The notes under the pieces: model-generated | What the model was told of the DNA's origin: nothing | The model's database searches: none | The model's input: only the letters and a program-made list of their open reading frames with translations | Source of the DNA: Agrocybe praecox | Taxonomy: Eukaryota > Basidiomycota > Agaricomycetes > Agaricales > Agrocybaceae | NCBI GenBank assembly: GCA_964017145.1 | Contig: OZ024849.1 | Location: 620,001-684,000 of the forward strand | Direction: 5' to 3' | Length of the DNA: 64,000 nt | Program-made: the position numbers and the translations under genes | Shown here: positions 45,677 through 57,825 of the stretch, in pieces | Layout: every line of letters starts with the position of its first letter | Position numbering within the stretch: the stretch's first letter is position 1

Positions 45677-46930
45677 ATACCTAACGTCTTTTGACTCGAC
45701 TCAGTAGAATGTTAATCATCTGGATTGCATCACGTATAAAGTGTCATTTTCTGATTGGTAGTAGTACTAACTTTATTAACCAGTGTCATCTCTTGTGTAG
45801 CCTTTGGAAAACATAGGCAATGGAACTTTCTAGAAGTGGCTATAACTCGAGTACTCATGGTTTATTGTTCTTCGCTTCGTGTACTTGTGCATGTAGCCTC
45901 GATTGGTACATGATAGATAGGCCGCCGAGTCCTGACTAGCTTAAGTTGACCGTGTCCTAAGTAAAGATTTATAGAATTATTTCATTGACGTCTTTTCACT
46001 ACACACTACATAGTATAACCGCCATGTGTTTCTTCATATCCGGTTGTACATACTTCCGCTACTGTATATACATGAGTCCCGGTTTTAATAACTGACCGGT
46101 CAGGTACCGAGTATATACTATATGGACTATGTCCAAGTCGTACAGGTACTTGCTTATGGCAATGGAGCGATACTGAACGAGGTCCGTCCTGATCGCTTGA
46201 GCCACTAAAATCATTTTAGGTTCCATGCAAGTTGTTCTAGGGCATTTTATTTTGAGAATTTAGACTGGGAACAATGGTCTGCCAAGGCTGGGTATGCGTT
46301 GTGATGGTTGTTCAACGTAAAGCCAGCTCCTTCTCCCTTGTATTTTGATGATTCCCCCTTGGCCCGGGAAATGTATTGGGTATCCGATCATCGATGAACC
46401 AAATATGAATTAGAAGGTTTAACTTCGCTTCCCGGTAATTAGCTGATTCAACGGTTGTATGTGTCGGAAAAATCGAAATAAGCATATCAGTGATTACTGA
46501 ACCATTTCAGGGATTATGGTCCCATATCTGACCATATCTTGCGAAATATGCCACCATAATCCAATGACATGGTTCAGTAATCAAGGATAACCACCGATAT
46601 TTTAATTTCGATTTTTCCGACATGGTAGCAGTTCATTAGAATCGCATGGGACCTCTTCTCCGAGCTTGAACTACAGCGACTTCGTAATAGGCCCTAAGTC
46701 AATTAGAATAGGCGAGAATTGAGGCCCTGCATCGGCCTTTCTCTTGTACAATGGCCATGAGTATACTTATTTCAGAGTGGTTGATGATTCAAATCTCGTA
46801 CGCAATTTATTTTAACCTTTATTTTTTATCCATTTCTCCACGCAGGCCGCCGTAGCGTGATGTTATTATTGGCAACGTCGGTTATCCTTGGGCTAAAATT
46901 CTCAAAGGATAATAAAGAATCTTGGGCTAC
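45677..46930. other. Spacer with a MITE, otherwise empty
   Basis: About 1.25 kb between K2 and the P4 module. Apart from the inverted-repeat element at 46462-46622, I see no gene or repeat. Confidence 0.5.
46462..46622. mobile_element. 161-bp MITE-like palindromic element
   Basis: Ends TGTCGGAAAAATCGAAAT in inverted orientation. Further in are inverted tgattactgaaccat and gattatgg blocks, so nearly the whole element folds into one hairpin. No clear target duplication. Confidence 0.55.
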
Positions 46931-47453
46931 TTGCACAATAAAAAGACGACCCAGTGCGCACTGAAAGCGACGCCTACATTTTTAGTAGTAAGAATGACCA
47001 GAACAGATACAAAGCACACGTATAGTCGTAACGACATTGCGGGTGCATATGCCTCTAATTATACAGGACGCTGAAGCGAAGATGCATACTACTGAATTGA
47101 AGACATACTTTATAGGTCTAGATAATCGATAGGTGTGTTTGAAGGCAGGGTATTTTGACAGTCATTATGAGTCGTTCCGAACTGTCAAAATATCAGCGAT
47201 AGTGAACAATAAGAAGAACCACCTGGCATGGATGGTACCCAGAGATCATGTACGTAAATTGCAACAAGTGAGGCTGACAAGTTGGGAATGGTTTCAACTT
47301 AATCATGGCATTCCTTGCCTAGAAACCAATCTTTCCCTTGTATTTTTCCTCCGAAAAGGGCATGACTACCCTGAACAGTCGTCTCAATCTCATTAGGGAA
47401 GCAACACAGCTGCGACGGCACGGAAACTATCTCAATCCATCCAGAGCTCTACC
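46930..47453. repeat. Upstream region of P4, also upstream of P5 (57130-57825)
   Basis: Shared tracts (gaccagaacagatacaaagcaca, tagtgaacaataaga and gtacgtaaa) in the same order and orientation show that P4 and P5 are duplicates including their 5' flanks. Confidence 0.7.
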
Positions 47454-48020
47454 ATGGAAGTAGCCGGTGCCATGATAGCAATTCCTTTGGCTCTTGCGCC
47501 AGCACTAGACACGAACCCGATCATAAAGGCGCAGGCTGCGAAGTGGACAGAGTCTCTCAAAGAGCAACGCGTACCTTTCCTCAACTAAAGCTCATCCAAT
47601 CTGAACTACAATGACCAGATGTGTATCTCTCAGAACTGAGAAATGATTATGTTGACAAGTTGGACAACGGCGCATATCGAGGATGGTGGCTAGGAAAGAA
47701 TGAAAGCCGGATGCGAAGGTACACGTGTCTATAGCCAGCCGTCACGCAGACAGAGGTTAATAGTCTATATGTTCTACCCGCGAAAACCTTTTTTCACCTA
47801 TTATTTTGATTGTAGAGTTTCGAGCACGGCAACCATAGCCGCGAGTCGGTGACAGACTGATCATTCAAACGAAGACTCAGAATTCCGACGGACGATGCCC
47901 GATATGCTGTCCTCCCAGTCGTATGCATAAAAATGAAGCTCCTCCTGGATACTATACCGGTAAGCACTCTGTCAATCTCGATAATGCTTCCCCATCTCTT
48001 AGCTGACCGCCTTATTAGCT
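47454..48020 (+). pseudogene. Partner P4, truncated and fused to kinase K3
   Basis: Starts like P5 (MEVAGAMIAIPLALAPALDT) but has lost about 35 codons in exon 1. It is broken again at the exon 2 block (NDYVDKLDNGAYRGWWLGKN), which is out of frame with its neighbours. Exon 3 still shows GRCPICCPPS. At the start of what should be exon 4 (AEWYAMG, as in P5), the sequence passes directly into a kinase N terminus. The partner's acidic tail is gone. Confidence 0.7.
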
Positions 48021-49294
48021 GAATGGTATGCTATGGGTGACCATTATAATTGGTTATTGGAAATCGGTCACCAGCTTCGAGGAAGATATGCTCCGAGCCG
48101 GGTCCCTTCTTGGAGAAGCAATGGAAAGAAGATATTTCGCTTTGAGGATGGGCACCCTATCGCGGTAAGTTTTATGGGCTCAGTTTCCTTTGGCCCGCGT
48201 CATTGAGAAGCCTTTCAGCTCATCCAAATTATCGATGCCATACATCTTTTAACTGGACGTCGAGTAGGGTTGAAGCTTCTTTGCGGGAATATCATCAACC
48301 CGTTTGAAGAAGACCTCATTCGTTACTTTTGCTCGGGACAAGCCAAAAGGGACCCCCGTAACCATTGTGTCCCCATGTTGGACGTTCTTTATCCTCCAAT
48401 CCCAGACTACGAGGCCTAATTCGCTTTTCCTGTTATGCCAAACCTGCGCACAATCAGGTTACCTATATTTGACACAGTTGGCGAGGCTGTGGATTGCATT
48501 TGTCAAAGCCGCTCGCGAGTCAATCCAAATTTTTGACTTCCTGGAAACGATAGAGCCTCCAATTTATGCACGAGCACCACAGGGCACATAGGTACTTTCC
48601 CGTACAATTTTTGAGTATCCATTACTTACACTGGCGAGATTTTATTCGGGGATTCCGGTGTTTCCCCAAGGCTTCCATCCAATCAGTGTTGAAGAAACAG
48701 GCGACATGAGGGTTCCAGCAAAATATGTTACAAGAACCCAGTGCCCTCCCAAGTACTAGTACATCATTGATTTCGGCCTCTCTCGTCAATATAACGCCAT
48801 TGACAAAGCCCTTCTAGAAGAAATTATTATTGGAGGAGACCCCACAGTTCCAGAGTTTCGTCACACGCTGAAGCTACCAAATCCTTCCCAAACCGAGATA
48901 TACTACGCTGGAAATCTTATCAGAGAGGGGTTCCTTGACGCCGTGAGTGTTATAGAGGACGACATTGCCCTGATTTAAAATCTCACGTTTCATACGCAAT
49001 CAGGGACATCCAATAGGAACCTTCATACATGGGTATAAGGGCCTCGAATTTTTGCGACCTCTTGTGGGCAAAATGATTCAAAATGACCCTGCCAAGAGGC
49101 CCACGATCGATGAAGTTGTCCAGAGGTTTAACGTACTAGTGCAAGGACTTGGTGCATGGAAGTTACGCTCACGGACTTGGTCTCGCCGAGCCAACATATT
49201 CAGGGAATTTAATCATTACCTAGCGCATTAGAGGAGAAAGGTGGTGTACGTTCTGAAACATACTCCCCCATTCCCTCTACGTGCCGTGGAGTAG
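48020..49294 (+). pseudogene. Kinase K3 of the cluster (decayed)
   Basis: Recognisable from HYNWLLEIGHQLRGRYAP and VPSWRSNGK, then IIDAIHLLTGRRVGLKLL, RNHCVPMLDVLYPP, RLPIFDTVGEAVD, the block DFGLSRQYNA, IIIGGDPTVPEFRHT, EIYYAGNLIREGF and NDPAKRPTIDEVVQRFN. In-frame stops and frame changes occur after LYPP, in the region that should give the HRD loop (not found), after PPKY and near 49228. It is closest to K2 in the C-lobe. It follows P4 with no gap and reads as a P4-K3 fusion that later decayed. Confidence 0.75.
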
Positions 49295-50140
49295 AAGGCA
49301 TTTGTTCTGACGAGAGTATTTTCGACGCAGAAATAGATACGCCTAATGGGAGGATGGCGCATGAAGAAATAAATGCGCAAGAGAAGTTAGTCCAGAATCT
49401 CTTCACACAGGGTTGAATAAAGTTTTCGTCGGGTGTGAGACTCCAGGACGCCCGAAGCATGAGTGGCTTTCGACACGCTCCTTCCCCCGAAAATGATAAA
49501 AAGTGAATTTAGAAGATCAAGAATTTGAAACTTACTGTGTTATCCAATGAAGTACTATGTTCCACCATTTTTGGATTCCTTAAAATGCTGCTCGTAAGCC
49601 GAATTCGAGTGCCTAGGTCGTATTTAGACGCGAGAGAGATGATGTGCCAAATCCAAGTCCAAAACATATGCAGAGAGTTAAGCAGTGGAGGAGACTGAGG
49701 GTTCAGCAAGCGTTCAACAAGACAAGACCTGAGGCAGTGAGGGAGTGAGCGCTGGGCTCCCCCAGATTATGAAGGGTTACGGAAAAGGTATGTTTGTCTG
49801 TGTGTGGCAAACGCTTTAAACCCTCAATGCCATCGATGGTCGCGAGCCACTGTTTTTACTTTTTGCACTGAAGTCATCTCTTTATTTTTCCTCGCGTCTT
49901 CGAGTTAACCAATCAACACACATACGCAACTGAGGTACAGAATTACGGCTGGAAACCAAGACGTACGTAATGCCGGTCCTTATCTGAACGTCATAGTCGT
50001 AAGCTTTGATAGGCTGGTCTAAAAACAACGTTCCTCCCCGTCAATATCTCTGCATGCTAAGATACCAACGCCACATGCACAATCGCGAAGAAACACCGCA
50101 TATATAGCTGTGACCGCTGAGAATGTACCCTCTCTTTCCA
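49295..50140. other. Spacer without recognised genes
   Basis: About 850 bases between K3 and the kinase scrap at 50150. No supportable coding region or repeat was found. Confidence 0.45.
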
Positions 50141-50149
50141 GCACCGAAT

Positions 50150-50245
50150 ATGGATGAACTTCTGGCTACAAGAACAGAGTCATCAGCTACGACCTCGGTA
50201 TCGCATCCTGAATGAGTTTCGTCCTGGAGGAGGAACAAGAAAATT
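50150..50245 (+). pseudogene. Kinase N-terminal scrap
   Basis: One frame gives FWLQEQSHQLRPRY, matching the conserved N terminus of K2 (YIWLQGQGYQLRPRY). The match stops within 30 codons, where a copy of the MAK21 3' end begins. It marks a breakpoint of the second segmental duplication. Confidence 0.55.
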
Positions 50246-50269
50246 GGCAATTAATAGAACCGCTATCTA

Positions 50270-51655
50270 TCAGATGTCGTCCTCTGGGCCACCTTCTATC
50301 ATTTTCGCGTAGTCCTCGTAGCTCGCAAATGTGGCAGTGACCTCAGCATCTTTCTACTCTCGCCCCTTGTCTCCTCACGTTTACACTCCTTGCTGTTGCC
50401 ATCAGACATGCCGATTCCTCCCCATACTTCCTCTTCTCCAACGGGATCGTCGTCATCGGCATCAGACCCGTCATATTCGATAGACCGTCAGGCGTATCGC
50501 CGTCCAAGGAAATAAGGTCTTCGTTGTCCGATGCTTCGACAAGAGAAGGTCCGTCGTCGTCGTCGTCATTTTCTTCCTCCGCTTCCGAATCCTTATCAGG
50601 ATTCAAGTCGTTGTCATCGTCAAAAGTCAAAAGTCAAAAGGAACATCGTCTTCATCTCCATCCTTCATTTCACTGTCTTCTGGGAGATCGTTGTCTTCAC
50701 CTGTAGCTTTTGGCATGGTAGCTTGCATGACCTGGATGAATATTTTAGATAATTGAACCAAGTCACAACTTAATGAAAATTGCTTACATTCCAGATCTCG
50801 TCATCATCTTCTTCAGAAGAGTTTGAAGCTTCATCGGCCTCTTCGTCGTGCGAGTCTGCACCATCCTTACCTCACCCTCTTTAGCATCCTCCAAACCCGA
50901 ATCCTCTTGCAAGCCTTGGTGGCATGAGCCTTCTCTCGCTCGTCTTCTCTCCTGAAATATTGCTAGAAGAAAAGCTATTGAAATATAAAAACTCAAACCT
51001 TCAAACTTTTCACAAAAAAGGAGAGAAACAAACTTGGTCAACAGGCATCGTAAATAGTAGGCTGCATGGCACTGCCACCTTTGCCATCAGGCACCTCACC
51101 TCCCTTGACCTTCTCAGGATTCTTGTATTTGATTCGGTCAAGGAAATGAGAGAGCGTATTCTGCGACAGATCAGCAGAAGCCGTCCACAGCTCGTAAGCC
51201 AGAAATCGCACCAAATAGCTATAATAGGGAAGGATACATCAGCTTTCCAAATTATTTCTTTTCGAATGTAAGAAACAAACTACCTCTTCAAGTAAATACA
51301 GACCCGTAATGAGTTCCGTAGCTCCTCCTCCTCCACCGACCAAAATCTAGAGGAATCTCCGAATGATAGCTTTGACCCTTTCATTATTTTCGTTGCCCGC
51401 GTCAGGACGCGGTCGCCGTGGAAGCCGCTGTGGAGAAGGAAACTGTGATTTTCTGGATTAAACTAGCGCTTGAAGGAGATGTTGAATGTAGAAGTGTGTG
51501 TGATGAGGAAAAGGGTATTGATGTGTTTGTTGATTCTGAAAAAAGTTGTCAGAAATATGCACCCTCGTTGTGGTACGAAGGAGAGAAAAAAACTTACCCA
51601 ACGTCCAAAGCGTCGATCTTCGCAGATAAGTTTCGAGTCCGAATCCTCAAATTCT
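50270..51655 (-). pseudogene. Truncated MAK21 copy
   Basis: Matches the 3' half of the gene at 31136-33060: the terminal MIEDGP... block, the acidic Asp runs, the SHFLDRIKYKNPEKVK region and the RINKHINTLFLITHTSTFNIS block. Large pieces are missing and frames are shifted (for example near 50480, 50625 and 51200). It cannot make MAK21. Its left part ends within the CBF region, where it joins FAD-oxidoreductase sequence. Confidence 0.8.
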
Positions 51656-52373
51656 AAATAGCGCTCTTGGATGAATTGGGCAAGCTTTATGGCAGTACAT
51701 TCTTCCACGGGGTACATTTTCACCGCTTCTGTGGTGTTGTGCTTTGCTTGCCGCGATAAGAAAGACGATGCTACGTTTTGAGTAAGGTGGCCACCGTTTC
51801 TTCCTATACACGTTACAACCTCGTGTCAACGAGAGTTATGCCATGGATGAGGTATCGAGCTTTACCTGTGGCACCAGAGCCTGGTGTCAAGAATGAATTT
51901 AGTTCGACAAGCCTCAATTCAACTTTGGATAACTCACAAAATTTACGAGCCTCTAACACGACTACACTCAGCGGATCCGACGTTTTCAAAGATACTTTTT
52001 TGAAAATGTTCGAGATGTGCCACGCCGCACTGCTCCCTGTCATACCACTTCCGATTCTACAGACATCTGCCTGCTTCGAAAGTGGTCATGTGCTCTCTTC
52101 GTCTGCCAGAGGATTTACGCGAGGGGTATCCAACCAGAATGATTTCGTAGGGTTTTCTACAGGAAGCGATGCGCATTTGCGTAGACGAAAGGTAGATCGT
52201 TGAACATGAATGTCATCGTTGTGCAAGGCAAGTTGAGAAGCGCCATGATATAAGTCAAAGTCTGTCGGATCGGAAGTGGCATCGTCAGATTCGATTTCCA
52301 AGCGGACTGTATCGGAGGTTGGGTTTGCAGAGGAAACGTTCGTGTCGTGGAGAAGAGTCAAGAAACGCGCTCA
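51655..52373 (-). pseudogene. Truncated FAD oxidoreductase copy
   Basis: Matches the first exons of the gene at 36000-38183: ATSDPTDFDLYHGASQLALH, TGSSAAWHISNIF, VVVLEARKFCELSKVELRLV, then GNGGHL-type sequence, cut off within IQERYLEFED. The remaining two thirds of the gene are absent, and the break joins MAK21 copy sequence. The nucleotide-binding glycine motif has diverged around 52040-52060. Confidence 0.8.
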
Positions 52374-52689
52374 TGACGGTGACTCGAATCTATGATATCC
52401 ATATCCGGCACTAATTATAAGCGAGTTATTAATAATCACCCCAAGTCTTCATGTGATGCCTAGGCTGTGATACCTTGTTCAACTCCACTACATTGGGTCG
52501 ATTTCTTCAGTTCTCTGTGCTGTACTCATAAATGCCTGAAGCAAGCCGAGAATACACCCTTCCTATCAAGCGAACCGAAATATTCTGAAATCTTATTACA
52601 ATTGACTAAAGGATAAAGGGTACCAAACTTCGACCTCGATACGCTCCTGCCAACTGGAGTCCATCGACTCAAGAATCTTCTTCCTCCCT

Positions 52690-54018
52690 CTCGACTTGAT
52701 GGTTTGTTGATGATGGAAGTCTTTTGGAGAGATCATTATGTTTGGCTGGAAGAACGAGGTTATCGACTCAGGCCTCGTTTTGCTCCTGACTGGACTCCGT
52801 CTTGGTAGAAGAGTGAGAGCACACTCCTGAGTAGTCCGGATGGAATACCTTTGGTCGTAAGTCCCATTGCATATTCCCTCTCAATTATTTGACATTGATA
52901 AACACTTATGGGCTAGTTCGCTCAAATCAACGACGCGATCCATATTCCAACAAGCCGACATGTCGCAGTGAAAAATTGTGCACGAAATTTATAATCCTGC
53001 CGAAATCGACGTTATTCGCTTTCTATCCTCTGAAAATCTTTTAAAGGACAAACGCAACCATTGCATTGCTCTTTTGGAAGTCCTTCGTCCCCTCGGCGGC
53101 AATAACGAAGATCTTCAACTAATTGTCATGCCATATGCTTGTCCTATTCAGAAACCTCGCTTTGACACTGTCGGAGACGTTCTATTTGTTCGAGATCTAA
53201 TACAGATATAGTGGCAGTATTATCTCTTTAGGGGTTCCGAAGCTCAAGAAACCAACAGGGTCTACAATTTATGCATGAAAACCGCGTAGCGCACAGGTAT
53301 GCTCTCCTATTCTTTGGTTATTCTTGACTTAATTAGCTCTTGTAGAGATTTAAGAACCAACAACCTGCTGATGGTGTCCTACAAGATGTATCCTAAGGGA
53401 CATCACACTGAGGCCCTTGAACGCCAGCCGAACCTGAATGGTCATGCCAAGTTCTACCCAAGAACGCAGCGTCCATCGAGGTATTACATCGTTGACTTTG
53501 GCCTGGCGCAGAGATATCCAGCTGGCGAAACTGCACCTCGAGAGCCTATAGTTTATGGAGGTGACAGGACTGTCCCCGAGTTTAAAGACCCGAGCAAGCT
53601 GCACAATCCATTCATGGCTGATATATATTATGTCGGAAATCCGATACGAGAACAATTTATTCAGGTGTGCACAGTTTCGCCTTCCCGCCAGTTCCTGGGT
53701 TGACTATACTCGTTGACCTGATCAGCACAGGGAAATTTCGAGCTGCTCCACATGGAAGGGTAGGAGAATACAGATTTCTTACAGCCCCTAGTCGACGATA
53801 TGATTCAAGATGATCTTACGAAGCGGCCAACTATCGATGAGTGTCCTGAAGCGCTTTAACAAAATGGTTATGAGCTTTAGCACTTGGAAGCTTCGTTTGT
53901 GGACTCCGATAAGAGGGGCCAGTATAACGGAGAACCTTTTCCATCTGGTCCATCACTGGGCAGGAAGGCTGTATTCATTATGAAAGGCACTCCAACCATC
54001 CCTCGACCTCAGGATTAA
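52690..54018 (+). pseudogene. Kinase K4 of the cluster (broken duplicate of K1)
   Basis: Nearly identical to K1 over its whole length (VFWRDHYVWLEERGYRLRPR, RNHCIALLEVLRPLGGNNED, RDLRTNNLLM, IVDFGLAQRY, DIYYVGNPIREQF). It carries its own breaks: a stop after PSW where others have Lys, an extra A after HVAVK (the same A run where K1 lost one), a TAG in the MEGYEN block, and a frame change in TIDE. It lacks the ATG position used by K1. It was therefore copied before or independently of K1's decay. Partner P3 follows. Confidence 0.8.
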
Positions 54019-54876
54019 CCTCGCACTCTGCTATTTACCCATTGGATTCTTCAGTGTTGATGGCTCCTGAATTTGCTCAGACTATCTTGTAATGCATGCG
54101 TTTGCTATATCTTTTAAATGATACCCAATAACTGTTGAAAGATGATTGGAACTAAATTTTATTGTCCCGTAACCAACCAGGCGGCCTATGGCATGATTTC
54201 CATAATCTATTTTTATTCTGCTCTATTTACATTTTTGAATCCCTTTCTACGTCAGTCATTTGTGGACTCGGACTCCATAGTTAGCCTCTTTTGTTTGCTA
54301 TATAGACCATATTTTTCTTCTTTTCTTTCTCTTCTTTACGATTTCAACGCAGTGTTTGTTACTCAATCGATTTCGCTTACTTGCCTATTCTGGAACGTCA
54401 TTACACGCACAAATGTCGAAGCAATAACATTGCCATTGATCCGTCAATGCCGTGGGTCCGTAATGATCTTGGACAGATCATGGGACGGTTTCCTCGTGTA
54501 GTGTCGTAAAGCCAACGAACCTTCTTGTTCACAACAGCCTATGTATGAACCAACTGCCGAACAAAAAAAACGAGAACGGAACCATAAACGGTAACAAGGT
54601 CTTAAGTACTAACGGCTCATAGGTCTCAAGTCAATGTACGCACAGAACAATACGGTACCAGCCATTGACAACGATTATGTTATAGGTGAGATCTGGTGTC
54701 TAACGAGTGTTTAACCCTTGTAATATTCCCGGAGTTGTAAACTAATCTGGTCTCTTAGAGTTGATCTAATATAGTCGAGCGATAGGATAAAACATGGACA
54801 TGAGGGCGAAATATTCTGCAGAAATACAATCCCCTGCTACACCACGTCTATCATATCCCATCCAATACCCTTTGAT

Positions 54877-55949
54877 ATGCCACCATCTACTCTCACCGTC
54901 AGAAACATCTTCTTAGCTGTACGTACAACAGCAAGCCTTTCAACAGAAGTCGATACGTGGAAGCAACACGTACAAGACACATATACCATCGTCTCTCAGA
55001 ATCAGGGCTGCATACCTAGTCATGTCATGGCCGAATTCATGAGTATTCTGAATTTGTACGTCTATTCAATCCTTGTTTATCAGCCATCGTCTCTAATGGC
55101 TTGTCCTTCAGATATGCAATTTCAGCAAAGGCGTACGAAGCCTCCCTCGAGCACAAATCTAGTTGCCAGTTTCAATGGGCAGGAACAAGCGGAAGACTCG
55201 CTAAGGAGCTAATTGAACATGCACAACGCGTATGCACACATGGAACTCGGGTATGCCCGTGTACGACACTATGCCTACCCAAGTACTCACTCCCTGCACA
55301 GGCAGCAAGCTCTGGCAGGGCTACACTCTTGCAGTCAAAGATGAATCCCGACGGCAAGAATAGTCAATCAAGCTTCGACGACTATCCATCAATGGGATGC
55401 TCTCTTGGGTGTACAGGTATGATACTTCAAACGTATAATGGATAGTGATGACATTAGAGCGACTCATGATTATTTGGCGCAGAAGCTGTGACGAGGTTGC
55501 CGCTTGAGCTGGATATCGAGTCTCTATCGTGCAGAGACTTGACCGACAATCTCCCATTGGGCGAATTTGCCAATATCGAATTCGAGACAGGGGCAGGAGA
55601 CCACAATCTTCAAGCGCTCTCGATGGAATCGATATTACTTGAGCTGAATACAGTGTTTCAGTCACAGGAGTCTATGTATAATACTCCTGGATTCCATGAC
55701 CTTCAAGCTCCCTTCAATTCCGAATACTCAGAGCCAGGTGAACAGCCTGAAGCTCTCGCTCAATCTAAAATTCCCAGTCAATGCCTGCCTGCTGACGCTG
55801 ACAGTACTGAGCCTGATGGCGTCACGAATAACCGTCATCCATCTATCAACATCGACTCTTTCACGCAGGCAGGAAACGACTGGGAAGCTCTTACTAGGCT
55901 TCAAGATACTTTACCTGGGCATTTAGACCATGAATATTTTAATTCTTAA
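54877..55949 (+). CDS. Kinase-partner protein P3
   Basis: Duplicate of P1, intact. Exons 54877-55055, 55112-55229, 55302-55416 and 55483-55949 join in frame to 292 residues. Same elements: NIFLAVRTTASLSTEVDTWK, IPSHVMAEFMSILN at the first intron, AKAYEASLEHKSSCQFQW, RAASSGRATLLQSKMNPD, an acidic tail, and the end NDWEALTRLQDTLPGHLDHE. Compared with P1, exon 3 has six extra codons (YPSMGC region) and the tail has a short LPADA insertion. The fact that both P1 and P3 stay open while their kinases are broken suggests selection on the partner alone, or pairing with another kinase. Confidence 0.7.
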
Positions 55950-57130
55950 CGAATCAGCGAATATGCTCACTGTTGATTTCCTAATAGTAATATATGTTTC
56001 AACGGTGAAGTAATTTGACTATGCATTGTTTTCAAAATTCAAGGAGGGATTCGTCAGAGGCTACACTCAAAATAACTCATGGATATTTGAGTCCAAATGA
56101 AGATATTACAAGCCGATGCTGAAGTTCGGGTCCGCCTCTGTTTACCATGTCTTAGGATGAGCACCATGCTGAAATTACTACAACATAAGAGAACACGTAT
56201 GTATTGAATGCCTTCCTTTTTTACTCCATTTATGATTTAACAAAGCTATTATTAACCTTATTTATCACGGTCATTTTGGACCCGCTGGGCCAAAGAGCTA
56301 AAGCTTTTTGAGAACACAAGGCTGGCCTTCGGCAATACTTTTTCAAGTGCTTGCGACAAACAATCTAAAGAAAAGACGTAGCAATAAACTATATTTCCTC
56401 ATTGAATACTAAATTTTCTATAAGAGATATGTAGTCGATAATCGAGCGACTCAACTGATCGATTGCCATGACTCATCGCCGATCGGCGGGTTTTCCTTCC
56501 ACGTGGAAACAAATCCAAATATAACTATTACATGTGACATGTGACGAGGAAAAGGTGCTGGGCTCCCGGGGCCCGGGCAGCCTGGGACTGTTGAGCTTTT
56601 GAGCTTGGAAACTATACATTTTTAAAACTCATGTATACGTGCGCATCGGTAAGTGAAAATTCTCAACTGTCAGAAGTACAAAGGGTTATGGCACGTCTCG
56701 GAGGAGGATTGACGACCCGTTTACATTTATATTTGACGGTGCTAAGTCAATATAACAAACTGCAAAACACGATATGACTCCCGTCCCAGGGGCGTTCATA
56801 TAACATGTTCTATTATAGTACGCTAGTTTACCTTTACGATTACTCGTTTCCAGAACTCCTTGAAGTCGTGCAAGAGAAGTTCTAGCAGGATTTTGAAACC
56901 CACATACCATAGTATCGGAAGAGGTGCATTTTATTGTCCTATAATGCAAGGTCCTGATTAGAAAGCTAGACTTAGCCTTTAAGGTAAGCCCTGGGTAAGC
57001 TTGAGCAACAACTTCTATCCAGATGAATATAAATGGTTCAACAGCAAGGACTTCGTAATTCCTGCACCAACGGCGGTCTTCCTAGAAGTATGAACAACAG
57101 AGATCCAAGCGACACGCTTCTGTACTACTA
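55950..57130. other. Spacer without recognised genes
   Basis: About 1.2 kb between P3 and the region shared with P4. No coding region, tRNA or clear repeat was identified. Confidence 0.45.
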
Positions 57131-57825
57131 TAACATTAGATTACACAGACTCTGTGCACTAAAAGCGACGCCCACTTTTTTTAGTACGGATGACCAGAAC
57201 AGATACAAAGCACAATTAGTAACGAGATTGACACCTAAATTTATGACTGAAGTCTGATTACTTTTACGGGTACATAGGCCTCTAATTGCACATCTTACTA
57301 GCCTTAGAGACCAGATCAAGGACAACGATCTCAGCCTTGAGGCAGGACTGATGCGAAGATGCATACTGGAGTGAAGACATATTTGATAGGTCAGGATAGC
57401 TAATGGGTTTGTTTAGAGTTGAAAATAAATCTTCATGTTATTGTCCAGACAGTCATCGATGCACTTTGAGCCGTTCTGAACTGTCAAATGTCAGCGGCGA
57501 TAGTGAACAATAAGACGAGCCGCTAGGCATGGATGTTATCCAGAAAGATGTACGTAAACTTCAACAAGTGAGGCATGACAAGGTGGGAATGGTTCGAACT
57601 TAATTAAGGCATCCCTCGTCTAGAAACCAATCTTCTCCTTGTATTGTTCCTCTAAAAAAGTCATGACTACGCTGAACAGTCGTCTTAATCTCATGAGAGA
57701 AACAACACAGCTATGACGGCACGGAAACTATCTATATTAACATCCTACCTCCCCCGAAAGGTCCCTCAATACCCTTCCTCAGTAGCAACAAGTAAATTCA
57801 CTCTCAACCCATCCAAAGCTCTACC

